Shown: in pieces, positions 6,391 to 13,549 of the stretch
Layout of the letters: each line of letters begins with the position of its first letter
Numbering within the stretch: the first letter of the stretch is position 1
Assembly: GCA_017881645.1 (NCBI GenBank)
Contig: JADGQQ010000002.1
Location: forward strand, 1-13,549
Direction: 5' to 3'
Length of the DNA: 13,549 bases
Origin: Clostridia bacterium
Lineage (GTDB): Bacteria > Bacillota > Clostridia > Saccharofermentanales > Saccharofermentanaceae
Made by a program: the position numbers and the translations under genes
The notes under the pieces: model-generated
What the model saw: the letters and a program-made list of their open reading frames with translations, nothing else
The model's database searches: none
Told to the model about the DNA's origin: nothing

Positions 6391-6391
6391 T
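6316..6391. repeat. 21-bp perfect inverted repeat abutting the rpsU promoter
   Basis: Bases 6316-6336 are the exact reverse complement of 6371-6391, with a 34-bp spacer that itself contains a 7-bp hairpin (6338-6355). The right arm ends on the first T of the rpsU -35 box. No U-run follows either arm end, so it is not an evident terminator. No target-site duplication is obvious at its ends, so a miniature transposable element is possible but not shown. Confidence 0.85.
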
Positions 6392-6419
6392 TGACTCATC
6401 CCTAATTAACAGGTATAAT
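6391..6419 (+). promoter_or_regulatory. Strong sigma-A promoter for rpsU
   Basis: TTGACT (6391-6396), a 17-bp spacer and a perfect TATAAT (6414-6419). The transcript would start near 6426 and carry a leader of about 72 nt to the rpsU GTG. The leader can form a stem of GGATGTAC (6432-6439) with GTACATTCC (6459-6467), with one bulged T. Confidence 0.85.
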
Positions 6420-6498
6420 ACCACCGATACGGGATGTACGAATATGTATTTGATTGTTGTACATTCCATGAGCTTTACGCACGAGGGGAGGGAAGAAA

Positions 6499-6672
6499 GT
6501 GTCAGAAATTAGAATAAAGGAAAACGAGTCCCTTGATAGTGCGTTGCGCCGTTTTAAGCGCTCTTGTGCAAGATCGGGAGTTCTCGCAGAGGTTCGGAAG
6601 AGAGAACATTACGAGAAGCCGAGCGTGAAACGCAAGAAGAAGTCAGAGGCTGCCAGAAAGCGCAAGCGCTGA
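6499..6672 (+). CDS. rpsU: 30S ribosomal protein S21
   Basis: A 57-residue, very basic protein with the S21 pattern: an N-terminal EIRIKENESLDSALRRFKR helix region, a central CARSGVLAEVRKREHYEKPS and a lysine/arginine tail (KRKKKSEAARKRKR). S21 sits on the small subunit near the 3' end of 16S rRNA and helps initiation. The start is GTG at 6499, with a purine-rich GGGGAGGG site at 6484-6491 and a 7-nt spacer. No ATG is available in frame nearby. The length matches Bacillota S21 (57-58 aa). It has its own near-consensus promoter and a terminator 20 bp after the stop, so it is probably a single-gene transcript. Confidence 0.95.
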   Translation: MSEIRIKENESLDSALRRFKRSCARSGVLAEVRKREHYEKPSVKRKKKSEAARKRKR

Positions 6673-6689
6673 TCTAACGATGCCTGGTG

Positions 6690-6725
6690 GGACCCGATGC
6701 GTTTGCGTCGGGTTCTTTTCATTTC
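6690..6725 (+). terminator. Rho-independent terminator after rpsU
   Basis: ACCCGATGC (6692-6700) pairs with GCGTCGGGT (6705-6713), nine pairs with one G-T, around a GTTT loop. TCTTTTCATTTC follows. Confidence 0.85.
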
Positions 6726-6782
6726 TAACATATATTTTCAGCAGATGAATAAGACCGGGCTTGCCCGGGAAGGGACAGCTTT

Positions 6783-8918
6783 TTGATATTAATTGAAAAA
6801 GTTTGGAATCTGCCGACTTCAATATCACCGGATGACGAACATCTGCCGCTTGCGCAGAGGCTTCTTTTTTCGCGCGGCGTAACTTGCGGGGAAGATGTGA
6901 GAGCCTTTTTGTCGGACACGCATGACGGATGGCATGATCCGATGCTCTTTCCGGACATGGCGATTGCCTGCGAGCGCGTGCTCCGTGCCGTGCAGCAGAA
7001 TGAGAATATCCTTATATACGGAGATTATGATGCAGACGGCATCACATCAACCGCACTTCTCACATTGTTTTTGCGCAAAGTCGGTGCGAATTGCTCCTAT
7101 TTAATTCCGGACCGTGTCGCTGAAGGTTACGGAATGTCGGAATTGCTCTATTCCAAAATCCATGACCGGAATCCCGATCTTCTCATTACGGTTGACTGCG
7201 GCGTGGCAAATATTGATGAAGTTGCCGAGCTGAACCGGTCGGGGATCGATGTTATTATTACGGATCATCACGAAGTGAAGCCAACGCTTCCGGCCGCGTT
7301 AGCGGTATTAAATGCCAAAAGGACGGACAGTCAATATCCGTTTTCGCAGCTCTCCGGCGTGGGCGTTGCCTTAAAGTTAGTTCAGGCGCTATGCATGACC
7401 CTTTCTCCGATAACAAAACCGGATGACTGGCGTTCCTATCTGGATCTGGCAGCCATCGGAACGATTGCCGATCTTGTACCGGTACTCGATGAAAACCGGA
7501 TGCTGGTCAAAGAGGGAATTGCGCTGCTGCAGAGCCGCCGGCGTATGGGAATCCGTGCGCTTTATGCATCTTCCCATCAAAGCGATCCCCGGATCTCATC
7601 AACTACGGTGAGTTATATTTTCGTTCCGCGCATCAATGCGGCCGGACGCATGGGTGATGCATCACGGGCTGTGGAGCTTCTTATTACGGATAACGAATCA
7701 CTTGCTGCACAGATTGCGGAAGAACTTTCACAGGAAAATACACGTCGGCAGGAAGTCGAACTGGCCATTTTTGAGGAAGCCGTTCAAATTCTAGAGAACA
7801 GCGATAAGGGGAAGAGCGTAGTCCATTCAAATACAGGTCCGATTCTGGTCCGGGGAAAAGACTGGCATCCGGGGGTTATCGGCATTGTCGCATCACGTCT
7901 TGTATCCCGATACAGCCGGTCCGCGATTGTTTTCACGGAGAATTCCGGTCATCAGGGTCTTCTCAAAGGATCGGCACGGGCCTGCGAAGGATACAACATT
8001 CTTGAGGCAATTCTTTATGCTCAGGAGTACACCGAACAGTTCGGCGGTCATCCAAAGGCGGCCGGCATATCGGTTCAGGAAGAGAAATATGAGCTTTTTG
8101 CAGAGAAGATCCGTGAATACGAAATACAGAACGGTGCCGATCCGTATGTGCCTTCCGTCGAAATAGACGCGTGTCTGGCAATTGACGATCTGACGCTTGA
8201 CACCTGCCGCGAGATAGCGAGTCTTTCGCCTTTCGGAGAAGGCAACCGGGAACCGCGGTTTCTTGTGCGCGACTGCAGAATTGCCCGGGCGGAGTCCTGC
8301 GGGAAAGGCAAACATTTGAAGATCCGTTTTTCAATGCCGGACAGTTCGGGACGCGAGAAATTTTTTGACGGTATTGCATTCGGCATGGGGCATCTCGATG
8401 AACTGTACCGTGCAAACAGCATGGTAGATGCAGTGGTCGAGCTCAGCATTTCCATCTGGGGCAACCGCGAATCCGTATCCATGCAGATCGTTGACATGCA
8501 TTTTCAAAAAACCGGTCAAATTCTGGATGATGCACCGGATATTCTTGAGAAGCTGTACCGGAACGGCCTTCCTTTGAAGCAGATTGCCATGCTGACCAAA
8601 GGAAGAACAGAGGATCTTCTTCCGGTGAAAGAAAACATTAAAATCGTATATCAGTTTCTGCGCACGCGATGTGCGGATGGGATAACTCTCTGCGACATTG
8701 GACTTCTGGCACGTTTTGTATCGGCGAATTACGGCATTTCTCTGCACGGGTTTGCGCTGGCACGTATATTGGATATTTTCGAAGAATCGGGACTCCTTTG
8801 TTTTCATTCGCGAAAAGGGCAGCGCGTCTGCTTCACCTTGATATTTGTTGATGGCAAGGTTAAACTGGAAAATACACAGACATTTCAGCGGCTTTTCACA
8901 AATGGAGGGAATCCGTAA
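6783..8918 (+). CDS. recJ: Single-stranded-DNA-specific exonuclease RecJ
   Basis: RecJ is a 5'-to-3' ssDNA exonuclease of the DHH superfamily, used in recombinational and mismatch repair. The 711-residue protein has all core motifs: IYGDYDADGITS (Asp81, 83, 85), TVDCG (Asp138), TDHHEVKP (161-168), DLAAIGTIADLVPV (221-234), LSGVGVALK (190-198) and, in the DHHA1 domain, WHPGVIGIVASRL (361-373) and GGHPKAAGIS (421-430). An OB-fold region and a roughly 130-residue C-terminal extension follow, giving the long form usual in Bacillota. The start is TTG at 6783: AGGGA lies at 6771-6775, an in-frame stop is at 6750-6752, and no ATG or GTG fits. A small CCGGG/CCCGG hairpin (6755-6767) sits just before the ribosome site. 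The stop overlaps the rel start (TAATG), implying translational coupling. Confidence 0.96.
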   Translation: MILIEKVWNLPTSISPDDEHLPLAQRLLFSRGVTCGEDVRAFLSDTHDGWHDPMLFPDMAIACERVLRAVQQNENILIYGDYDADGITSTALLTLFLRKVGANCSYLIPDRVAEGYGMSELLYSKIHDRNPDLLITVDCGVANIDEVAELNRSGIDVIITDHHEVKPTLPAALAVLNAKRTDSQYPFSQLSGVGVALKLVQALCMTLSPITKPDDWRSYLDLAAIGTIADLVPVLDENRMLVKEGIALLQSRRRMGIRALYASSHQSDPRISSTTVSYIFVPRINAAGRMGDASRAVELLITDNESLAAQIAEELSQENTRRQEVELAIFEEAVQILENSDKGKSVVHSNTGPILVRGKDWHPGVIGIVASRLVSRYSRSAIVFTENSGHQGLLKGSARACEGYNILEAILYAQEYTEQFGGHPKAAGISVQEEKYELFAEKIREYEIQNGADPYVPSVEIDACLAIDDLTLDTCREIASLSPFGEGNREPRFLVRDCRIARAESCGKGKHLKIRFSMPDSSGREKFFDGIAFGMGHLDELYRANSMVDAVVELSISIWGNRESVSMQIVDMHFQKTGQILDDAPDILEKLYRNGLPLKQIAMLTKGRTEDLLPVKENIKIVYQFLRTRCADGITLCDIGLLARFVSANYGISLHGFALARILDIFEESGLLCFHSRKGQRVCFTLIFVDGKVKLENTQTFQRLFTNGGNP

Positions 8919-11347
8919 TGAGTCCGGACGGGAAAAAAGATGCAGCCGTTAAGGCACAGGAAAAAGCGCAGGAGGCCAGGGAGCAGGAGCTCTTTGAGCA
9001 GGTTTTGCGTGATCCGACGCTGCCTGAAAATATCGATCCGGAAATTATGGAATCCTTCGATGAAATCATTCGCCGGTACAAGAGTTATTCGGATAAGGAT
9101 GATTCGGAGAAGCTCAGGCGCGCTTTCGCTTTTGCCATCAAGGCACACGGTCTCCAATTACGAAGAACCGGCGAACCGTATATTATTCATCCGCTGGCCA
9201 CGACGGAAATCCTGACGGAACTCGAAATGGACACGGATACGCTTGCGGCGTCACTGCTTCATGACACGGTTGAAGATACAGCGGTCAGTCTTAGTTTGAT
9301 TTCCGAACTTTTCGGTGAAGATGTCTCCCTCCTGGTCGACGGCGTTACAAAGCTCGGCCGAATCCCGTATTCTTCCAAAGAGGAAATACAGGCTGAGAAT
9401 ATGCGCAAGATGTTTCTTGCGATGGCAAAAGACATTCGAGTTGTTTTGATCAAGCTGGCGGACCGCCTGCATAACATGCGGACAATGAAGCTCCTGCCCC
9501 CTGAAAAACAGATGGAAAAGGCCCGCGAGACCAAAGATATTTATGCTCCTCTGGCACATCGTCTGGGTATTTATAAAATCAAATGGGAGCTGGAGGATCT
9601 ATGTCTCCGGTATCTCGACAAGGACGCATATTATGAACTTGTGGGTTCCATTTCGCAGAAAAGGTCAGAGCGCGAAGAGTTCCTGTCGGAAGTCATCAGC
9701 AATCTGCAGAAACGAATATCGGAAATGGGCATTGACGCTGAGATTGAAGGACGGCCCAAACATTTTTACAGCATTTACAACAAAATGAAAACCCAGGGCA
9801 AGAATCTGGATCAGATTTTTGATCTTTTCGCCTGCCGGATCGTCGTCAGCACGGTATCCGACTGTTATGCGGTCCTCGGACTGGTGCACGATTTGTACTA
9901 TCCGATGCCCGGACGGTTTAAAGATTATATTGCGATGCCTAAGCCCAATATGTACCAGTCGCTTCATACGACGGTCATCGGGAAGAAGGGACTGCCTTTT
10001 GAAGTGCAGATCCGTACCTTCGCGATGCACCGGACGGCTGAATACGGCATTGCCGCTCACTGGAAGTACAAGGAAGGCATTCCGGCCGACTCGCGTATTT
10101 CTACGGATTCGATTGATAACAAGCTGTCCTGGCTGCGTCAGCTGCTGGACTGGCAGGGAGAATCCAAAGATGCCGGTGAATTCCTCGATACGCTCAAGAA
10201 CGGGCTTATCGCCGAAGAAGTTTTCGTGTTCACACCCAAAGGCGATGTCATTTCTCTGCCCGCGCATTCGGTTCCGATTGATTTCGCCTACAACATTCAC
10301 AGCGGTGTCGGAAACCGGATGTACGGAGCCAAAGTAAACGGACGCATTGTGCCGCTGACCTATGAACTGCAGAATGGTGATATTGTGGAAATCCTCGCTT
10401 CCGAGAAAGTCCACGGCCCTTCCCGTGACTGGATGAAGATTGTAAAGAGCACATCGGCCCGATCCAAAATCAACCAGTGGTTCAAGAAGGAAATGCGTGA
10501 AGAGAATGTAGCTCACGGCCGTGAAGTAATGGAGCGTGATATTAAGAAATCCGGCTTCACGCTTGCCCAGCTGATGAAGAATGATTTTGTCGAAAATGTT
10601 CTGCGTAAGCATTCATTTACGACACTCGACGATATGTATGCAGCGATCGGATACGGCGGCATCGCCTCGTCCAAGGTCATCGGCAAACTCAAGGATGAGT
10701 ACATAAAATCCCTTCCGGATGATGAGCGCTTTGCACTCGGATACCGTGTTACAGGCGGCGGGCAGGTCGTATATTCGCCTCTTCCGACAGGCATTACGGA
10801 AGATAACGCAATTATTTCGACAAAAGCACTGCCGAAAAGCAAGACGGTGCGGAAGAACCGGAAGATCAATGAATCCGGTGTGGTCGTACAAGGCATTGAG
10901 AACTGTCTGGTTCATCTGTCGCGCTGCTGCAGTCCCGTACCCGGCGACCCGATTATCGGATTTGTCACGCGCGGGAACGGCGTGGGCGTTCACAGAACGG
11001 ACTGCTCCAATATCCGCAATATCCTGAAGAATTCCGGGGATACGGCGAAAGATGCCGAGAAAGCATCCCGCCTCATCGATGTATATTGGGACCAGCGCGG
11101 CGAACAGGACAGCTATCAGGTTGAAATCAGCATACTCGCACATGACCGCCGTCATCTGCTTGCCGATATTTCAAATGCCATCTCGGAAGAGAAGGTGTCG
11201 ATCATTACAGCTACCCTGCAGGCAATGAAAGACGTTACTGCGAACTTCAATATGACGATCGAAGTCAAGAACCAGAGTCAGTACGACCGCGTCGTCGGAC
11301 GGCTGAAAGCCATACGCGACGTCATCGAAGTGCGCAGAGGCCACTGA
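8918..11347 (+). CDS. rel: Bifunctional (p)ppGpp synthetase/hydrolase Rel
   Basis: This 809-residue long RSH protein makes and degrades the stringent-response alarmone (p)ppGpp. Domains in order: HD hydrolase, with His91, the His115-Asp116 dyad in LLHDTVEDT, and LADRLHNMRT with Asp182; synthetase, with GRPKHFYSIY (278-287), GRFKDYIAMP (332-341), YQSLHTTV and EVQIRT with Glu362; TGS (from about 436); zinc-finger/CC region (CLVHLSRCCSPVPGD); and a C-terminal ACT domain. The RFKD form of the RxKD motif and an intact HD dyad mark a bifunctional Rel rather than a monofunctional RelA. About 40 charged N-terminal residues precede the usual start region. Start ATG has GGAGGGA at 8904-8910. The apt gene that separates recJ and relA in Bacillus is absent here. 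A strong terminator follows. Confidence 0.97.
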   Translation: MSPDGKKDAAVKAQEKAQEAREQELFEQVLRDPTLPENIDPEIMESFDEIIRRYKSYSDKDDSEKLRRAFAFAIKAHGLQLRRTGEPYIIHPLATTEILTELEMDTDTLAASLLHDTVEDTAVSLSLISELFGEDVSLLVDGVTKLGRIPYSSKEEIQAENMRKMFLAMAKDIRVVLIKLADRLHNMRTMKLLPPEKQMEKARETKDIYAPLAHRLGIYKIKWELEDLCLRYLDKDAYYELVGSISQKRSEREEFLSEVISNLQKRISEMGIDAEIEGRPKHFYSIYNKMKTQGKNLDQIFDLFACRIVVSTVSDCYAVLGLVHDLYYPMPGRFKDYIAMPKPNMYQSLHTTVIGKKGLPFEVQIRTFAMHRTAEYGIAAHWKYKEGIPADSRISTDSIDNKLSWLRQLLDWQGESKDAGEFLDTLKNGLIAEEVFVFTPKGDVISLPAHSVPIDFAYNIHSGVGNRMYGAKVNGRIVPLTYELQNGDIVEILASEKVHGPSRDWMKIVKSTSARSKINQWFKKEMREENVAHGREVMERDIKKSGFTLAQLMKNDFVENVLRKHSFTTLDDMYAAIGYGGIASSKVIGKLKDEYIKSLPDDERFALGYRVTGGGQVVYSPLPTGITEDNAIISTKALPKSKTVRKNRKINESGVVVQGIENCLVHLSRCCSPVPGDPIIGFVTRGNGVGVHRTDCSNIRNILKNSGDTAKDAEKASRLIDVYWDQRGEQDSYQVEISILAHDRRHLLADISNAISEEKVSIITATLQAMKDVTANFNMTIEVKNQSQYDRVVGRLKAIRDVIEVRRGH

Positions 11348-11363
11348 TCCCGTCAGATAAATC

Positions 11364-11400
11364 AAAAAACGGACACCCCGCAAAGGATGTCCGTTTTTTT
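11364..11400. terminator. Bidirectional Rho-independent terminator between rel and the RNase J gene
   Basis: A perfect 12-bp stem (AAAAAACGGACA at 11364-11375 with its complement at 11388-11399) has a 12-nt loop, and T-runs leave the stem on both strands. It begins 17 bp after the rel stop and lies 24 bp beyond the RNase J stop, so it serves both convergent genes. Confidence 0.95.
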
Positions 11401-11423
11401 GTATTCTTATAACAGGTCTGCAA

Positions 11424-13549
11424 TTATAACTGCGTCACCGAAATCAGAATCATCGGTCTTCTCTTGGTTCTTTCAAACAGCAGGCTCTTCAGATAATCCC
11501 TCATTTGTCCGGATTCCACTGCGGCGCTGAGCGGCCGGTTCTGCTGATTACATTTACTTACAAAAAGCGTGAGCTTATCCGAGCACTCTTTAATGATCTC
11601 CGCGGATTCCGATTCATACAGGAACCCGATCGCCTGGACGGAGGGAGCCGACATCAGACGGTTTCCCTTTTTATCGATGACAAGTGCGATAGCTACGACA
11701 CCGTCATCCGCCAGCAGCCTGCGGTCGCGAAGAACCCTGTTGTCCAGATCTCCCACACCGGAACCGTCGATCAGAACGGGCGCCGCGTTGACATAACCGG
11801 ATATGCGTGCCATATCTTTATCGCATTCGAAAATATCTCCGTTATTCAGAATGAATATATGATTCCACGACTGACCAAGATCATTGGCCAGCTGCGAGTG
11901 ACGGAACAGCATGCGGTATTCACCGTGCACAGGCATAAAATACTGCGGTTTGACCAACTCGTGAATCAGCTGCAGTTCATTTCTGTAAGCATGACCGGAT
12001 ACATGTACGTCCGCGAGAGCTTCATAAATCACAGTGGCACCCAGACGGAAGAGCTCGTTAATGACGTGATAGATGGATTTTTCGTTGCCCGGAATGCGGT
12101 TTGCTGAAAGGATGACCGTATCGCCCTGATGAATTTCGACGATCTTGTGGGAAGCATATGCCATACGTGTGAGCGCGGCCATCGGCTCCGCCTGACTTCC
12201 GGTCGTAAGAATGACAATCTGTTCCGGACGGTACCGGTCCACTTCATTGATGTCAATCAATGTATCCGGCTTCATTTCGATATAGCCCAGTGAGTTGGCG
12301 GCGGCAAACACATTCAGCATGCTTCGGCCGACAAGCGCGACTTTGCGGTCAAATTTCTCTGCTGCTGTGAAAATCTGCTGCATACGGTGAACGTGTGAGG
12401 AGAAGGTTGCGACGATGAGCCGTCCCGGTGCATTCTGAAAAATACGCTGAAAGGATTCGCCCACCTGACGCTCGGAAGGAGAAGAACCCGGAACTTCTAC
12501 GTTCGTGCTGTCGGCCAGAAGCAGGAGAACGCCTTCTGAGCCAAACTGCGCAAAACGCTGCAGGTCAATCGGTTCGCCGTCGATCGGCGTATAGTCAACT
12601 TTGAAGTCGCCCGTGTGAATTACAATACCAGCCGGTGTCCGCACAGCAAGCGCAAAAGCATCTGCAATACTGTGATTGACGCGAATGAATTCCACCGAAA
12701 AAGAATTTCCGGCCTTCACAACATCCCCTGCCAGACAATGCTTCAGTTCGATTCCGCGTGAGCCGGTTCCCTTGTCGGTCAGTTTGCCCCGAATGAGCTC
12801 GATGGCAAGTCTGCCCCCGTATATCGGGCATTTCAGGTCGCGCATCAGATAGGGAAGCGCACCGATATGATCTTCATGACCATGCGTAATGAAGATGCCT
12901 CTGACGCGGTCTTTGTTTTGCAGGACATAGGTATAATCCTGAATGACGGCGTCGATTCCCGGCATATTTTCTTCCGGGAATGCCATGCCGCAGTCAATGA
13001 TGATAATATCGTTGCCATATTCAAGGAGAGTCATGTTTTTGCCGATTTCACCGAGTCCGCCCAGCGGAACGACGCGAAGAGCGGTCTTTTTCTTCTCCCT
13101 GTTCTTGTGCTTCAACTTATTGTTCGTGAAAAAATCCGGTCCCGGGCCTTTATCCGTCTTCATTGAGACCACAGGCTCGTGGATAATCGGTTTGCGTGCG
13201 GATTTGGGGTCCGTCTTCTGAACGGGTCTCGCAGCTTGTACGGGTCTCGCAGCTTGTTTGGTTTCCTGCCTCAAATCCGGGTTTATTCCGGCTCGAGGTT
13301 CAGGCCGTGATTCCGTGCGCGGAGCCGCAGGCTGCATCGCTCTCGGTCCTTGGGGATGTCCCTGACGGGGATCCGTTGGCCGGGATGTGCCCGGAATGCT
13401 TGTTTTTGCGGATTCCGTCTTGACCGCCGGCCGTTCGCGACGCGTTTCTCCGGGGTGTAATGATGACTTTTTTCCGGGATTTACCTCTTGCGAGGATGTG
13501 TGTACAGATTTGGATGGCAGCCTCACAGTATTGTTATAGGCGGGTGGGG
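11424..13549 (-). CDS. rnj: Ribonuclease J with a long Pro/Arg-rich N-terminal extension; start probably outside the window
   Basis: RNase J is a metallo-beta-lactamase/beta-CASP ribonuclease with endo- and 5'-exonuclease activity in mRNA decay and RNA maturation. Counting from a GTG at 13526, the core begins near residue 149 (VVPLGGLGEIGKN). It has the metal motif HGHEDH (215-220), HTGDFKVDYTP, the beta-CASP elements ATFSSHVHR, GRSM, TTGSQAEPMAAL and HVSGH, then MPVHGEYRML and the family C-terminus ERTKRRPMI. The core of about 552 residues matches B. subtilis RNase J1 (555). The preceding ~148 residues are low-complexity (Pro, Arg, Lys, Gln) with a tandem QAARPV pair, and are likely disordered. 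The frame stays open from 13526 to the window edge, and the GTG has no ribosome site, so the true start is probably further upstream. Confidence 0.95.
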   Translation of the reverse strand, partial: PPAYNNTVRLPSKSVHTSSQEVNPGKKSSLHPGETRRERPAVKTESAKTSIPGTSRPTDPRQGHPQGPRAMQPAAPRTESRPEPRAGINPDLRQETKQAARPVQAARPVQKTDPKSARKPIIHEPVVSMKTDKGPGPDFFTNNKLKHKNREKKKTALRVVPLGGLGEIGKNMTLLEYGNDIIIIDCGMAFPEENMPGIDAVIQDYTYVLQNKDRVRGIFITHGHEDHIGALPYLMRDLKCPIYGGRLAIELIRGKLTDKGTGSRGIELKHCLAGDVVKAGNSFSVEFIRVNHSIADAFALAVRTPAGIVIHTGDFKVDYTPIDGEPIDLQRFAQFGSEGVLLLLADSTNVEVPGSSPSERQVGESFQRIFQNAPGRLIVATFSSHVHRMQQIFTAAEKFDRKVALVGRSMLNVFAAANSLGYIEMKPDTLIDINEVDRYRPEQIVILTTGSQAEPMAALTRMAYASHKIVEIHQGDTVILSANRIPGNEKSIYHVINELFRLGATVIYEALADVHVSGHAYRNELQLIHELVKPQYFMPVHGEYRMLFRHSQLANDLGQSWNHIFILNNGDIFECDKDMARISGYVNAAPVLIDGSGVGDLDNRVLRDRRLLADDGVVAIALVIDKKGNRLMSAPSVQAIGFLYESESAEIIKECSDKLTLFVSKCNQQNRPLSAAVESGQMRDYLKSLLFERTKRRPMILISVTQL
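13222..13257 (-). repeat. Tandem 18-bp direct repeat in the RNase J N-terminal region
   Basis: Two exact, adjacent copies of an 18-bp unit (13222-13239 and 13240-13257) encode QAARPV twice (residues 91-102 from the GTG). The repeat is in frame. It is a likely slippage site where the number of units could vary between strains. Confidence 0.9.

Noticed and set aside
6077..6469. Short open frames of 60 codons (plus, 6077-6259) and 90 codons (minus, 6197-6469)
   Set aside because: Both run through promoters and palindromes, have no convincing ribosome site and no recognisable protein pattern.
6755..6768. CCGGGC/GCCCGG hairpin before recJ as a terminator
   Set aside because: It is only 5-6 bp and is followed by GAAGGGACAG rather than a U-run; a proper terminator is already present at 6690-6725.
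9665..10612. A 315-codon minus-strand open frame inside rel
   Set aside because: It is wholly antisense to the synthetase and TGS regions of rel, with no family match I can recognise and no ribosome site noted.

Overview
The window looks like ordinary chromosome from a Bacillota (Firmicutes) bacterium of mid GC content. Several things point there: an RNase J, one long bifunctional Rel with the RxKD synthetase signature, recJ directly followed by rel, amtB-before-glnK order (as in Bacillus nrgAB), strong GGAGG-type ribosome binding sites, and a 57-residue S21. The Negativicutes are a reasonable guess, but the sequence alone does not fix the family. I see no phage, transposase, CRISPR or plasmid genes.

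Layout. (1) Positions 1-2471, plus strand: the 3' part of alaS, then a small HIT-family protein, closed by a perfect 13-bp hairpin terminator that also serves the convergent operon. (2) Positions 2590-5946, minus strand: two tandem ammonium-transport modules read in the order amtB2-glnK2-amtB1-glnK1. Each AmtB is 411 aa and each P-II protein 112 aa. In both modules the amtB is preceded by a conserved leader that can form a hexaloop hairpin plus a second stem-loop. (3) Positions 5947-6498: a 552-bp intergenic region. It holds the amtB2 leader and a probable promoter, a second promoter firing to the right, a cluster of GC-rich palindromes with a 21-bp perfect inverted repeat, and a near-consensus promoter for rpsU. 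(4) Positions 6499-11347, plus strand: rpsU (S21, GTG start), a terminator, recJ (TTG start) and rel, with recJ and rel overlapping by one base (TAATG). A bidirectional terminator follows. (5) Positions 11424-13549, minus strand: RNase J with an N-terminal proline/arginine-rich extension of about 150 residues, running off the window edge.

How the genes work together. The amtB/glnK modules form an ammonium uptake and nitrogen-sensing unit in which P-II trimers would gate the channels. The two transporters differ at the pore: AmtB1 keeps the twin-histidine pair, while AmtB2 has Glu at the first position. The two P-II proteins share an identical T-loop that lacks Tyr51. RecJ (repair exonuclease), Rel ((p)ppGpp synthesis and hydrolysis), S21, AlaS and RNase J are housekeeping genes.

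The most interesting items are the Glu/His AmtB paralogue, the duplicated leader RNA candidate in front of both amtB genes, and the structured, promoter-bearing palindrome region upstream of rpsU. I found nothing that is clearly a new multi-gene system.
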